Below, piece by piece: positions 25,881 through 34,371 of a stretch of DNA of 64,000 nt. The position numbers were made by a program, and so were the translations under genes. Every line of letters begins with the position of its first letter. Within the stretch, counting starts at the first letter, position 1. Under the pieces are notes generated by a model, which saw only the letters and a list, made by a program, of their open reading frames with translations, did no database searches and had not been told where the DNA came from. This stretch comes from an uncultured Sulfitobacter sp. (lineage in GTDB: Bacteria; Pseudomonadota; Alphaproteobacteria; Rhodobacterales; Rhodobacteraceae), in the NCBI GenBank assembly GCA_913060815.1, contig CAJXSZ010000003.1:166571-230570 (forward strand), given 5' to 3'.

Positions 25881-26993
25881 ATGAAAACCCGTGCCGCCGT
25901 TGCCGTTGAAGCAGGAAAACCGCTCGAAATCATGGAGGTCAATCTCGAAGGCCCCAAGCGCGGCGAAGTTCTGGTCGAGATCAAGGCCACAGGCCTGTGC
26001 CATACGGATGAATTCACCCGTTCGGGGGATGATCCCGAAGGCATCTTCCCCGCGATCCTCGGCCATGAGGGCGCGGGCGTTGTGCTGGAAGTGGGCGAGG
26101 GTGTGACCACGCTCGAGGTGGGCGACCACGTTATCCCGCTCTATACGCCTGAATGTCGCGAGTGTGAGTATTGTCTGTCGGGCAAAACCAACCTCTGCCA
26201 AAAAATTCGCGTCACCCAAGGGCGTGGCCAGCTTCCTGATGGCACCACGCGCTTCTCCATGCTCGATGGCACGCCGATCCATCACTACATGGGCTGCTCC
26301 ACCTTCGCCAACCACACGGTCGTGCCCGAAATCGCACTTGCCAAGGTGCGCAAGGACGCACCGTTTGACAAGATTTGCTACATCGGCTGCGGTGTGACGA
26401 CGGGCATCGGCGCGGTCATCAACACCGCCAAGGTCGAGATCGGTGCGCGTTGCGTGGTGTTCGGTCTCGGCGGCATCGGCCTCAACGTGATCCAAGGGCT
26501 GCGTATGGCGGGGGCCGACCAGATTGTGGGCGTGGACCTCAACGATGACAAGGAAGAGACGGGCAAGTATTTCGGCATGACCGACTTTGTGAACCCGTCG
26601 AAAGTGGATGGAGATATGGTCGCCCATCTGGTGGAGCTCACAGGCGGTGGTGCCGACTACACCTTTGATGCCACAGGCAACACCCAAGTCATGCGCACCG
26701 CCCTTGAGGCCGCGCACAAAGGCTGGGGCGAGAGTATCATCATCGGTGTCGCCCCTGCGGGCGCCGAGATTTCGACGCGCCCCTTCCAGCTAGTGACGGG
26801 TCGTGTTTGGAAAGGAACCGCTTTTGGGGGTGCAAAGGGGCGCACTGACGTGCCCAAAATTGTTGACTGGTACATGAGCGGGAAGATCGAGATTGATCCG
26901 ATGATCACCCATAAACTCACCCTCGACCAGATCAACGAAGGCTTTGATCTGATGCACGAGGGCAAATCCATCCGCGCTGTGGTGGAATTCTGA
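25878..26993 (+). CDS. frmA: S-(hydroxymethyl)glutathione dehydrogenase / class III alcohol dehydrogenase
   Basis: A 371-residue zinc enzyme that oxidises the formaldehyde-glutathione adduct with NAD, a main formaldehyde detoxification route, and also reduces S-nitrosoglutathione. Visible features are the catalytic zinc ligands Cys (GLCHTDE, about residue 39), His (LGHEGAGV, about 61) and Cys (GCGVTTG, about 168). The structural zinc cluster of four Cys lies at about 91-105 ([17 protein letters not shown]), and the Rossmann motif is GLGGIGLN near 194. Length and sequence fit class III closely. No S-formylglutathione hydrolase gene is adjacent. The start site lies inside a strong inverted repeat. 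Confidence 0.95.
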   Translation: MMKTRAAVAVEAGKPLEIMEVNLEGPKRGEVLVEIKATGLCHTDEFTRSGDDPEGIFPAILGHEGAGVVLEVGEGVTTLEVGDHVIPLYTPECRECEYCLSGKTNLCQKIRVTQGRGQLPDGTTRFSMLDGTPIHHYMGCSTFANHTVVPEIALAKVRKDAPFDKICYIGCGVTTGIGAVINTAKVEIGARCVVFGLGGIGLNVIQGLRMAGADQIVGVDLNDDKEETGKYFGMTDFVNPSKVDGDMVAHLVELTGGGADYTFDATGNTQVMRTALEAAHKGWGESIIIGVAPAGAEISTRPFQLVTGRVWKGTAFGGAKGRTDVPKIVDWYMSGKIEIDPMITHKLTLDQINEGFDLMHEGKSIRAVVEF

Positions 26994-27003
26994 AAAAGCC
27001 TCG

Positions 27004-27030
27004 GGGCGCGGGTGACGTCACGCCGCGCCC
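27004..27030 (+). terminator. GC-rich hairpin after frmA
   Basis: GGGCGCGG (27004-27011) pairs with CCGCGCCC (27023-27030) around a loop that is itself largely a TGACGTCA palindrome. It begins 11 bases after the frmA stop. No long U-run follows, so termination strength is uncertain. Confidence 0.55.
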
Positions 27031-27086
27031 TGTTGTGACCCAAGCGGGTTCTGGTACATTGTCCTCGTATACTACGCCGAGGTACC

Positions 27087-27863
27087 ATGACCAAAACAGC
27101 ACTCATCACTGGCGCCTCCTACGGGATTGGCGCTGAATTCGCCCGCTATCACGCGCAAAAAGGCGGCGACGTTATCTTGACGGCGCGGTCTGAGGAAAAG
27201 CTCGAAACACTTGCCGCTGCGTTAGAGGCCGAATACGGGATCAAAGCGCATGTCTTCGCGGCTGATCTGGCAACGCCGCAAGGGTCTTCCGCGCTGATTG
27301 AGCAAATCACAGCGGCAGGTTTGCAGGTCGATATCCTGATCAACAACGCAGGCTTTGGCGGGCAGGGCCGCCACATAGACCGCACCCTCGCGGACGAACA
27401 GGAGATGATCGATCTCAACGTCAAAGCGCTCGTCGCGCTCTGCCATCATTATGGCCGCGACATGGCCAAACGTGCACAAGGACGCATCCTCAACGTAGGC
27501 TCCTCCGCTGGCTTCATGCCGGGTCCGTTGCAGGCAGTCTATTTCGCGACGAAGTCTTTTGTGCAAAGCTTTTCCCAAGCCCTTGATCATGAGCTGCGCC
27601 CGCAAGGCGTAACCGTTACCGTGCTTGCACCGGGATACGTGAAGACGTCCTTCGCGGATCGCGCTAACCTGCATGGTACCAATCTGGTCAAAGGCGGCGG
27701 GAAAACGCCGCGATCCGTGGCGAAATACGGATATGACGCTATGTCGCGTGGAGAGTTGGTGGCCATCAACGAGAAGCCCTTGGACTTCATGATCAACTGG
27801 TTGATCCCGCTGTTGCCCCGCCGCGCCGTGCTCAAGATGATTGAGCGGATGCAAAAGAAATAA
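27087..27863 (+). CDS. Short-chain dehydrogenase/reductase
   Basis: A 258-residue SDR with cofactor motif TGASYGIGAEFA (about 8-19), NNAGFGGQG near 89, and the Ser/Tyr/Lys set (NVGSSAG, then YFATKSF). The C-terminal hydrophobic end (NWLIPLLPRRAVLKMI) is typical of the DltE/YqjQ-like acidic SDR group. A GAGG ribosome site precedes ATG 27087; CCTCG (27063-27067) could pair with CGAGG (27078-27082) and cover it. The substrate is unknown; the gene lies between frmA and the molybdenum hydroxylase genes without clear functional link. Confidence 0.85.
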   Translation: MTKTALITGASYGIGAEFARYHAQKGGDVILTARSEEKLETLAAALEAEYGIKAHVFAADLATPQGSSALIEQITAAGLQVDILINNAGFGGQGRHIDRTLADEQEMIDLNVKALVALCHHYGRDMAKRAQGRILNVGSSAGFMPGPLQAVYFATKSFVQSFSQALDHELRPQGVTVTVLAPGYVKTSFADRANLHGTNLVKGGGKTPRSVAKYGYDAMSRGELVAINEKPLDFMINWLIPLLPRRAVLKMIERMQKK

Positions 27864-27885
27864 GACCTGACAAGAGGCTATTGCG

Positions 27886-28344
27886 ATGAAATTGAACGTA
27901 AACGGAACCGAGCATGAGGTGGATGTCGAGGATGACATGCCGCTGTTGTGGGTGCTGCGCGACGAGCTTGGCATTACAGGCGTGAAATACGGATGCGGCA
28001 TCGCTCAATGCGGGGCCTGTACGGTGCATGTAGACGGCGTTGCCGTGCGCTCGTGCCAGTTGGCCGCAGGCGATTTGGATGGCGATGTGACCACCATCGA
28101 GGGTCTTGGTACACCTGACGCGCTCCATGCGGTGCAAGAGGCGTGGGTCGAGCATCAAGTCGCGCAGTGCGGCTACTGCCAGTCGGGCCAGATCATGCAG
28201 GCGGCCAGCTTTCTTGATCTCAATTCAGCCCCCACGGATGACCAGATTGATCAGGCGATGAGCGGTAACCTGTGCCGCTGCGGCACCTACCCGCGTATCC
28301 GCGCCGCCGTGAAATCCGCCGCAACCAAGCTGCAGAGGGCGTAA
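27886..28344 (+). CDS. iorA: Two-[2Fe-2S] small subunit of an isoquinoline 1-oxidoreductase-type molybdenum hydroxylase
   Basis: A 152-residue xanthine-oxidase-family small subunit. The plant-ferredoxin-type cluster is bound by Cys37, Cys42, Cys45 and Cys57, the second cluster by Cys95, Cys98, Cys130 and Cys132 (CGYCQSGQ, then NLCRCGTYP). It passes electrons from the Mo subunit to an acceptor. It lies two bases before the large subunit gene. The symbol follows the family; the actual substrate (an aldehyde or N-heterocycle) is not known. Confidence 0.9.
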   Translation: MKLNVNGTEHEVDVEDDMPLLWVLRDELGITGVKYGCGIAQCGACTVHVDGVAVRSCQLAAGDLDGDVTTIEGLGTPDALHAVQEAWVEHQVAQCGYCQSGQIMQAASFLDLNSAPTDDQIDQAMSGNLCRCGTYPRIRAAVKSAATKLQRA

Positions 28345-28346
28345 TT

Positions 28347-30587
28347 ATGGGACGCATTAAAACAATCGCCCGCCGTTCGTTCCTTGTTGGCTCAGCCGCC
28401 ATTCTGGGCGGGGTGGCATTCGGCACCTATCTGGTCAAACGCGACCCCGCCAACCCGCTCAGCGCAGATGCCGCCGCAGGGGATGCGGTGTTCAATCCGT
28501 GGGTCAAGATCAACGAGAGTGGCATCACGCTGGTGACACCCCATACCGATCTGGGGCAGGGGGCTGCGATGATGCAGGCCATGCTTATCGCAGAAGAGCT
28601 GGACGTGGAGATCGATCAGGTCACCACCACACCCGGTGTGGCTGCTGGCGCCTATTACAACACTGCCTTGGGAGATGAAGCCGTGCCCTTCCGCTCCAAC
28701 GACGACAGCTTTGCAGCCGAGGCGATGCGCAGCACGATGGGTGCCGTGATGAAGGTGGTAGGTGCGCAGGTCACGGGCGGCTCGACCTCCGTTCCTGACA
28801 GTTATGTGAAATTGCGCAAGGCAGGCGCCGTAGCGCGTGAGACGCTCAAGGCCGCCGCTGCGGCCGAGACGGGGTTGGATGCTGCTGATCTAACGACCGA
28901 GCGTGGCGCGGTTGTGCTGCCTGACGGCATGCGGATGGAGTATACCACGCTGGCTGCCGCCGCTGCGCAGATCGAACCTGTAAACGATGTCACCCTGCGC
29001 GATCCTGCGGAGTGGCGTCTGGTTGGTAAACCGATGCAGCGGCTTGATATCGTCAGCAAATCCACAGGCACGCAGACCTTCGGGATTGACGTGAAATTGG
29101 ACGGGATGGTGCATGCCTCCGTGCGGATGAACCCGCGCAAAGGCGCGGAGTTGCTGGGTTTTGACGCGGGCGATGCCGAGGGCATGCGCGGCGTACAGAA
29201 GATCATTGGCCTGCCCTACGGCGTAGCTGTGGTGGCCGACAACACATGGCGCGCTTTTCAGGCTTTGGACGCCATTGAGTATGATTGGGCGGATGCGCCG
29301 TTCCCTGCAGAGCAGGCCGATCACTGGAAGGCTGTTGAAGCGTCTTTCGTGGCTGATCGTTTGGACAAGGAATGGCGCCACGACGGCGATGTGGAGGCGG
29401 CGCTGGAGGGCGCGGATGTGGTTGAGGCCGAGTACCGCGCACCCTACGTGGCCCATCAGCCGCTGGAACCTCTCAGCGCTGTAGCTAAAGTCACAGATGA
29501 CCGCGTCGATGTTTGGGTTTCCCACCAGATGCCCGGATTTGCCGAGCAGCGTATCGCCGCGCGCCTCGGGATGGAGACGGGGCAAATCTTCCTGCACAAC
29601 CAATACGCAGGCGGCAGCTTTGGCCACCGTCTGGAGTTTGATAACATCGACGTGGTTGTAGACATCGCGCGCGAGATCAAGGGCACGCCCGTCAAGCTCA
29701 CCTTTAGCCGCGAGGAAGATTTTGCGCAGGATTACAACCGTCAGATCGGTATGGCGCGCGGGCGTGGCGCGCATGCGGGAGGCAAGGTGACGGCGCTCGA
29801 TCTTGATATCGCGACTGTATCGGCGTCGCGTTCGCAATCCGGGCGGTTGGCAGCACCTGTACCCGGGCCCGATGTGCAGTTGGCGGCAGGGGCATGGAAC
29901 ATGCGCTACGCAGTGCCTAATCTACGCGTACGCGCCTATGCTGTGCCAGAGCTCGCGCCGACCTCGTCGTGGCGCAGTGTCGGGGCCTCCACCGCGGGCT
30001 TTTTCGCCGAGAGTTTCGTTGATGAGTTGATCCACGCCGCAGGGGCCGATCCGATGGAAGAGCGCTTGCGTCTGGTCAACGATGACGACGCCCGTGCGGT
30101 GCTTGAGGCAGTGGCCGAGATGTCGGATTGGGGCGCGCCGTTGGGTCCGCGTCAGGGGCGCGGTGTAGCGATTGTCACCTCCTTTGGCGTGCCCACGGCA
30201 GAGGTAGTGCAAGTCACCGATACCGATGATGGCATCAAGATCGACCATGTTTGGGTCGCAGCAGAAGTGGGCCGCGTGATTGATCCGGTCAACTTGGAGA
30301 ACCAGATTATGGGCGGCGTTGTCTGGGGGCTTGGTCACGCCATGAACTCCGAGATCACCTACGCCGATGGTCGTGCCGAGCAGGACAACTACCACATGGC
30401 CGAGGGCATGCGTCTGCACCAATGCCCTGTGATCGAAGTGCGCGCGCTCGAGAATAACCCGACTGTGCGCGGCGTCGGGGAGCCGCCTGTACCGCCCGCT
30501 GCTCCTGCGCTGGCCAACGCGATTTTTGCCGCCACGGGTAGGCGACTGCGCGAGATGCCATTCTATCACACGGTGGATTTCCTATGA
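28347..30587 (+). CDS. iorB: Molybdopterin-binding large subunit (IorB type)
   Basis: A 746-residue xanthine-dehydrogenase-family large subunit. It begins with a twin-arginine-type signal (ARRSFLVGSAAILGGVAFG), so the complex is probably exported folded to the periplasm, as in the IorB/aldehyde-dehydrogenase group that transfers electrons to cytochrome c. The C-terminal region ends with the catalytic Glu motif VGEPPVPPAAPALANAIF. I start it at ATG 28347 directly after iorA; an open frame back to 28272 overlaps iorA. It overlaps the diheme cytochrome gene by four bases, which supports a three-subunit enzyme. Confidence 0.9.
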   Translation: MGRIKTIARRSFLVGSAAILGGVAFGTYLVKRDPANPLSADAAAGDAVFNPWVKINESGITLVTPHTDLGQGAAMMQAMLIAEELDVEIDQVTTTPGVAAGAYYNTALGDEAVPFRSNDDSFAAEAMRSTMGAVMKVVGAQVTGGSTSVPDSYVKLRKAGAVARETLKAAAAAETGLDAADLTTERGAVVLPDGMRMEYTTLAAAAAQIEPVNDVTLRDPAEWRLVGKPMQRLDIVSKSTGTQTFGIDVKLDGMVHASVRMNPRKGAELLGFDAGDAEGMRGVQKIIGLPYGVAVVADNTWRAFQALDAIEYDWADAPFPAEQADHWKAVEASFVADRLDKEWRHDGDVEAALEGADVVEAEYRAPYVAHQPLEPLSAVAKVTDDRVDVWVSHQMPGFAEQRIAARLGMETGQIFLHNQYAGGSFGHRLEFDNIDVVVDIAREIKGTPVKLTFSREEDFAQDYNRQIGMARGRGAHAGGKVTALDLDIATVSASRSQSGRLAAPVPGPDVQLAAGAWNMRYAVPNLRVRAYAVPELAPTSSWRSVGASTAGFFAESFVDELIHAAGADPMEERLRLVNDDDARAVLEAVAEMSDWGAPLGPRQGRGVAIVTSFGVPTAEVVQVTDTDDGIKIDHVWVAAEVGRVIDPVNLENQIMGGVVWGLGHAMNSEITYADGRAEQDNYHMAEGMRLHQCPVIEVRALENNPTVRGVGEPPVPPAAPALANAIFAATGRRLREMPFYHTVDFL

Positions 30588-31141
30588 GACTGCTTGCACT
30601 TTTCATCGCTCTAAGCCTGCCTGCGGCATCCTATGCACAAGACGGGGCCGCGGCATGGGAGCGTATTTTCGCCGTTGTCTCGCACCCGCGCTGTACCAAT
30701 TGCCACGTGGGCGAAAGTGGGCGGCCCGCGTGGGATGATTTGGGCTATGGCGCGCAGCGCCTGCACGGGATGAACATCGTCGCGGGCGAAAGTCGCATCG
30801 GGGCAGAGACTATTCCCTGCCGCGTGTGTCATATTTCTGCCGAGGGGCCGAATGATGTTCCCCACGCCGCGCCGCAAATTGACGATGCGTGGCGTCTGCC
30901 GCCCGCTGAACTTGCATGGCGTGGCAAAACCGGCGCGGAGATTTGTACCGCACTGCGTGATCCCGATCTTAACGACGGTTTCGATATGGAAGAGCTGGTG
31001 GAGCATGTCACCACCAGTGCTTTTGTGAACTATGGTTTCACTCCAGGCGCAGGTCGCAGCCCCGCACCAGGATCTACCGAGGCCTTGGCGCAGGATTTGG
31101 CACTATGGGCAGCAGCTGGCGCGCCTTGTCCTGACGCTTAG
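30584..31141 (+). CDS. Periplasmic diheme c-type cytochrome
   Basis: A 185-residue exported protein with a signal peptide (about 1-19, ending SYAQ) and two haem-binding motifs, CTNCH at 37-41 and CRVCH at 79-83. ATG 30584 overlaps the iorB stop (ATGA), so it is made together with the molybdenum enzyme. It is the natural electron acceptor for IorAB, leading to the respiratory chain. The spacing of the haem motifs differs from standard class I cytochromes, and I do not recognise a named family. Confidence 0.85.
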   Translation: MRLLALFIALSLPAASYAQDGAAAWERIFAVVSHPRCTNCHVGESGRPAWDDLGYGAQRLHGMNIVAGESRIGAETIPCRVCHISAEGPNDVPHAAPQIDDAWRLPPAELAWRGKTGAEICTALRDPDLNDGFDMEELVEHVTTSAFVNYGFTPGAGRSPAPGSTEALAQDLALWAAAGAPCPDA

Positions 31142-31209
31142 GCGTCGCGCGCCCGAGGGTGTCGCAATTGAGCTTGACCTGTGGGGCGCTTCGCGACCAC
31201 GGTTGATTT

Positions 31210-32247
31210 ATGGAAATTCTACACAGCACCCGCCCCGCACCGCTTGTCGGTCTTGATGACATTCCGATGCCTTCGGATGATGCGCCCCGCGCGCAGGCAC
31301 TGGTTGCGCGGTGTCCCGTTGCCGCCGTAACCCCGCTCGAGAGTTCCGAGGCGATTGCAACGCAGGCCGGCGTGTCCGATGTCTGGATCAAGGATGAGCG
31401 GGGCCGTATGGGGCTCGGCAGCTTCAAAGCGCTGGGGGCAGCTTACGTCATTGCCTGCGATGCCCAAGAGGGCAGGGCTGCAGCCAAAACCTATGTCACG
31501 GCGAGTGCGGGCAACCATGGCATGTCCGTCGCGGCGGGAGCCAAAGCCTTCGGCGCTGCTTCGGTCGTCTATATTGCACAAACAGTGCCCGAGAGTTTTG
31601 CCAGCCGCCTTGAGCAGGAGGGCGCACAGGTGATCCACGAGGGGGAAACCTATGAAGACAGCCTCCAAGCCGCTGAAAAAGCCGCGGATGACAATGGCTG
31701 GCAGCTTCTCTCGGACGGTTCATGGCACGGCTATACCGATTTGCCGCACCGGTTGATGGAAGGCTACACAGTGCTGATGGCCGAGGCGATTGAACAGATA
31801 CCCCAAGTGCCAACCCACATATTTCTGCAGGCAGGAGTTGGCGGTCTGGCCTGTGCTTGTGCCGCGCTGGCACGGCAGGCGTGGGGGAATGCACCGCAGA
31901 TTATCGTGGTCGAGCCTGACGCCGCCCCCGCCCTGCATGGTTCGGTTAAAGCAGGCAAAGCGGTTGAGAGCGCAGGCCCCGTCTCGGACATGGGGCGGCT
32001 CGATTGCAAGATGCCCTCGCTGATTGCGCTCAAAGGGCTGGCACGCGACGCGGATGCCTTTGCGTTGATCTCCGAGGCCGAGGGACAAGCGGGCGCAGGC
32101 CTTGCGATGGTGGCGGGGATGGCGTCCTCCCCGTCAGGTGCAGCAGGCATTAGTGCATTGATCAGCCTGAGTGAGGCGCAACGCGACGCGCTTAACATCA
32201 CAGCCCAATCGCGTATCTTATGCGTTCTGAGCGAAGGCCCCGCCTGA
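31210..32247 (+). CDS. PLP-dependent ammonia-lyase, diaminopropionate ammonia-lyase-like
   Basis: A 345-residue fold-type II PLP enzyme. The PLP lysine is K73 in LGSFKALGAAY, preceded by the KDERGRMG stretch typical of diaminopropionate ammonia-lyase. The Asp of SDGSWHGY (D168) matches one catalytic Asp of the E. coli enzyme, but the other (in TDGNHG) is replaced: here the motif reads SAGNHG, as in threonine dehydratases. The protein is also about 50 residues shorter than E. coli DpaL. The substrate may thus be a different amino acid. It is coupled to the M24 gene by a TGATG overlap and is the first of three catabolic genes. Confidence 0.75.
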   Translation: MEILHSTRPAPLVGLDDIPMPSDDAPRAQALVARCPVAAVTPLESSEAIATQAGVSDVWIKDERGRMGLGSFKALGAAYVIACDAQEGRAAAKTYVTASAGNHGMSVAAGAKAFGAASVVYIAQTVPESFASRLEQEGAQVIHEGETYEDSLQAAEKAADDNGWQLLSDGSWHGYTDLPHRLMEGYTVLMAEAIEQIPQVPTHIFLQAGVGGLACACAALARQAWGNAPQIIVVEPDAAPALHGSVKAGKAVESAGPVSDMGRLDCKMPSLIALKGLARDADAFALISEAEGQAGAGLAMVAGMASSPSGAAGISALISLSEAQRDALNITAQSRILCVLSEGPA

Positions 32248-33389
32248 TGCAGCGCGGATTTGCGCAGTCCGAATTCGAGCAGCGCATGGCTCGCGCGCAA
32301 AGCAGGATGCAGGCCGCAGGGATCGACGCGCTTTTCCTCACGACCGAAGCTGACATGCGCTATTTCACAGGGTTTCTCACGCGTTTCTGGGAAAGCCCGT
32401 CGCGGCCTTGGTTCCTTGTGGTGCCGCAATCAGGCAAGCCCATCGCGGTGATCCCGTCCATCGGGGCAGCGCTTATGGCGCAGACATGGATCGACGATAT
32501 TCGCACATGGCGTGCGCCAAACCCTCAGGATGACGGAGTGAGCCTGCTTGCAGAGACGTTGAATGAGATTGGCGCTGAGGTGATCGCGACGCCCATGGGC
32601 TATGAGAGCCACCTGCGCATGCCACTGGCCGATTGGACGCGGGTGCAGACAGCGGCGGGGGGCCGTATTCGCGATGACGCAGGCATCATGGCGGGTCTTC
32701 GTGCCATCAAATCTGAGGCAGAGATTGCCAAGATCGAACAGGCTTGTGCCATCGCGGGACGCGCCTTTGCCCGCGTACCGCAAATCGCAGCGGAAGGTAT
32801 CCCGCTGGCTCAAGTGTTCCGCGATTTCCAGCGCTTGTGTCTAGAGGAAGGGGCCGATTGGGTACCCTATCTTGCTGGCGCTTGCGCAAGTGGCGGGTAC
32901 AGCGATGTGATCTCGCCTGCCAGCGATGCGCCGCTGGCCACTGACGACGTTCTGATGCTGGACACGGGACTTGTCTGGGAGGGGTATTTCAGCGATTTTG
33001 ATCGCAATTTCAGCATTGGTCCCGCAACGCCCACGACACAGGCTGCCCATGCAAAGCTAATCGATGCAGTAGACGCAGGCGCGCGGATCGCGACGATAGG
33101 CAGCACCGCCGCAGATGTATTCCATGCGATGGACGCGATTGTAACGGGTGGGGCAGGAGGCTCGGACGCGGGGCGGCTGGGCCACGGATTGGGGATGCAG
33201 CTGACCGAGGGGCTGTCGCTGATCCCCTCTGATCACACCGTGCTTGAGGTCGGGATGGTGATTACGCTGGAGCCGGGCATCGACGTGGGCAATGGCAGGA
33301 TACTGGTACATGAAGAAGACATTGTCATCACTGAGGGCGCCCCGCGCTTTTTGTCGCCACGTGCGGGCCGCGAGATGATCACAATATGA
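32247..33389 (+). CDS. M24-family metallohydrolase (Xaa-Pro aminopeptidase-like)
   Basis: A 380-residue two-domain protein: a creatinase-like N-terminal domain (about 1-135) and a pita-bread M24 domain. All five metal ligands are visible: the two Asp in MLDTGLVWEGYFSDFDR, His in LGHGLGMQ, Glu in TLEPGIDVG and Glu in VHEEDIV. ATG 32247 overlaps the stop of the preceding gene. Members include Xaa-Pro peptidases, creatinase and ectoine hydrolase; its place between an ammonia-lyase and an Asp/Glu-racemase-like gene favours a small-molecule amide hydrolase. The exact substrate is not determinable. Confidence 0.82.
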   Translation: MQRGFAQSEFEQRMARAQSRMQAAGIDALFLTTEADMRYFTGFLTRFWESPSRPWFLVVPQSGKPIAVIPSIGAALMAQTWIDDIRTWRAPNPQDDGVSLLAETLNEIGAEVIATPMGYESHLRMPLADWTRVQTAAGGRIRDDAGIMAGLRAIKSEAEIAKIEQACAIAGRAFARVPQIAAEGIPLAQVFRDFQRLCLEEGADWVPYLAGACASGGYSDVISPASDAPLATDDVLMLDTGLVWEGYFSDFDRNFSIGPATPTTQAAHAKLIDAVDAGARIATIGSTAADVFHAMDAIVTGGAGGSDAGRLGHGLGMQLTEGLSLIPSDHTVLEVGMVITLEPGIDVGNGRILVHEEDIVITEGAPRFLSPRAGREMITI

Positions 33390-34123
33390 CGCGCTACAGC
33401 TATACTCGCGCCTCGGACACTGCGGCCCCCTTGGGGATGATCGTGCTACAAACTGATGAGACGGTGGAAAGCGATCTGCGCCGCATGCTGCCGATTGATC
33501 AACCGCTCTATGTCAGCCGTGTGCCAAGCGCGCCGCAAGTCACACCCGAAAGCTTGCGCGCCATGTCGGGTCATATTACGCAAGCAGCATCCTTGCTGCC
33601 GCAGGCTGTGCCTTATGCAGGGGTTGGATATGGCTGCACCTCCGCATCCGCGCAAATCGGGACGGCCGAAGTTGCAAAGCTGATAGGCGCGGGGGTGCAG
33701 ACGGCGCATGTGACCGATCCCCTGAGCGCATTGATCGCCGCCTGTGAAGCTCTTGGCATCACGCGGCTCGGGTTCCTCTCGCCTTATACCGCTGACGTCT
33801 CGGACAGGCTGCGCGATGCGCTTGGTGCGGCCGGTATTGAAACACCTGTTTTCGGCAGCTTTGAGGAAGCGGATGAAGCCAGTGTCGTGCGCATAGCGCC
33901 GCAATCGATCAATGAGGCGGCTTGCGACCTGACAGCGCAAGGAAGCACTGAAGGGATATTCCTGTCATGTACCAACCTGCGCACACTGGACGTCATCGAG
34001 CAGATCGAGGGGCGCATTGGCCTGCCGTGCCTGTCGAGCAATCAGGTGCTGGCATGGGCGCTGGGCCGCTGCATCGATTTGCCCGTCGCTATACCGGGCC
34101 ATCTGGGGCAGACCAGCGCATAA
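33386..34123 (+). CDS. Asp/Glu racemase-superfamily protein (maleate isomerase/arylmalonate decarboxylase-like)
   Basis: A 245-residue protein with the two catalytic cysteines of the superfamily: Cys84 in GYGCTSAS and Cys195 in FLSCTNLRT. These patterns match the maleate isomerase/arylmalonate decarboxylase branch, which includes EutA of ectoine catabolism. ATG 33386 overlaps the M24 gene by four bases. As the third gene of a tight operon with a PLP lyase and an M24 hydrolase, it probably racemises or isomerises an intermediate of that pathway. Confidence 0.82.
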   Translation: MTRYSYTRASDTAAPLGMIVLQTDETVESDLRRMLPIDQPLYVSRVPSAPQVTPESLRAMSGHITQAASLLPQAVPYAGVGYGCTSASAQIGTAEVAKLIGAGVQTAHVTDPLSALIAACEALGITRLGFLSPYTADVSDRLRDALGAAGIETPVFGSFEEADEASVVRIAPQSINEAACDLTAQGSTEGIFLSCTNLRTLDVIEQIEGRIGLPCLSSNQVLAWALGRCIDLPVAIPGHLGQTSA

Positions 34124-34200
34124 CGGTGCTAATTTTGCCATGATCCGGTGTAGCTCTGCCTTGACGCTTCGCCAATGATGGCATACCCACACCACAGGTC

Positions 34201-34275
34201 GCGGGTGTTGTGTAATGGTTAAGACCTCAGTTTTCCAAACTGAAGATAGGGGTTCGATTCCCCTCACCCGCTCCA
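34201..34275 (+). tRNA. tRNA-Gly (anticodon TCC)
   Basis: The 75-base gene has acceptor arms GCGGGTG (34201-34207) and CACCCGC (34265-34271), discriminator T and an encoded CCA. The anticodon stem TCAGT/ACTGA frames loop TTTCCAA with anticodon TCC, and the T arm GGGG-TTCGATT-CCCC is perfect. It reads GGA and probably GGG glycine codons. Confidence 0.96.
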
Positions 34276-34371
34276 ACCTCCTCCGAGTTTAGACAGTGCG
34301 ACAGCCGTGACGCTTGACCCCGCAGCATCTGCACGCCACTAAGCGTTGCACGATTTGTTAAAGGACAGCGC

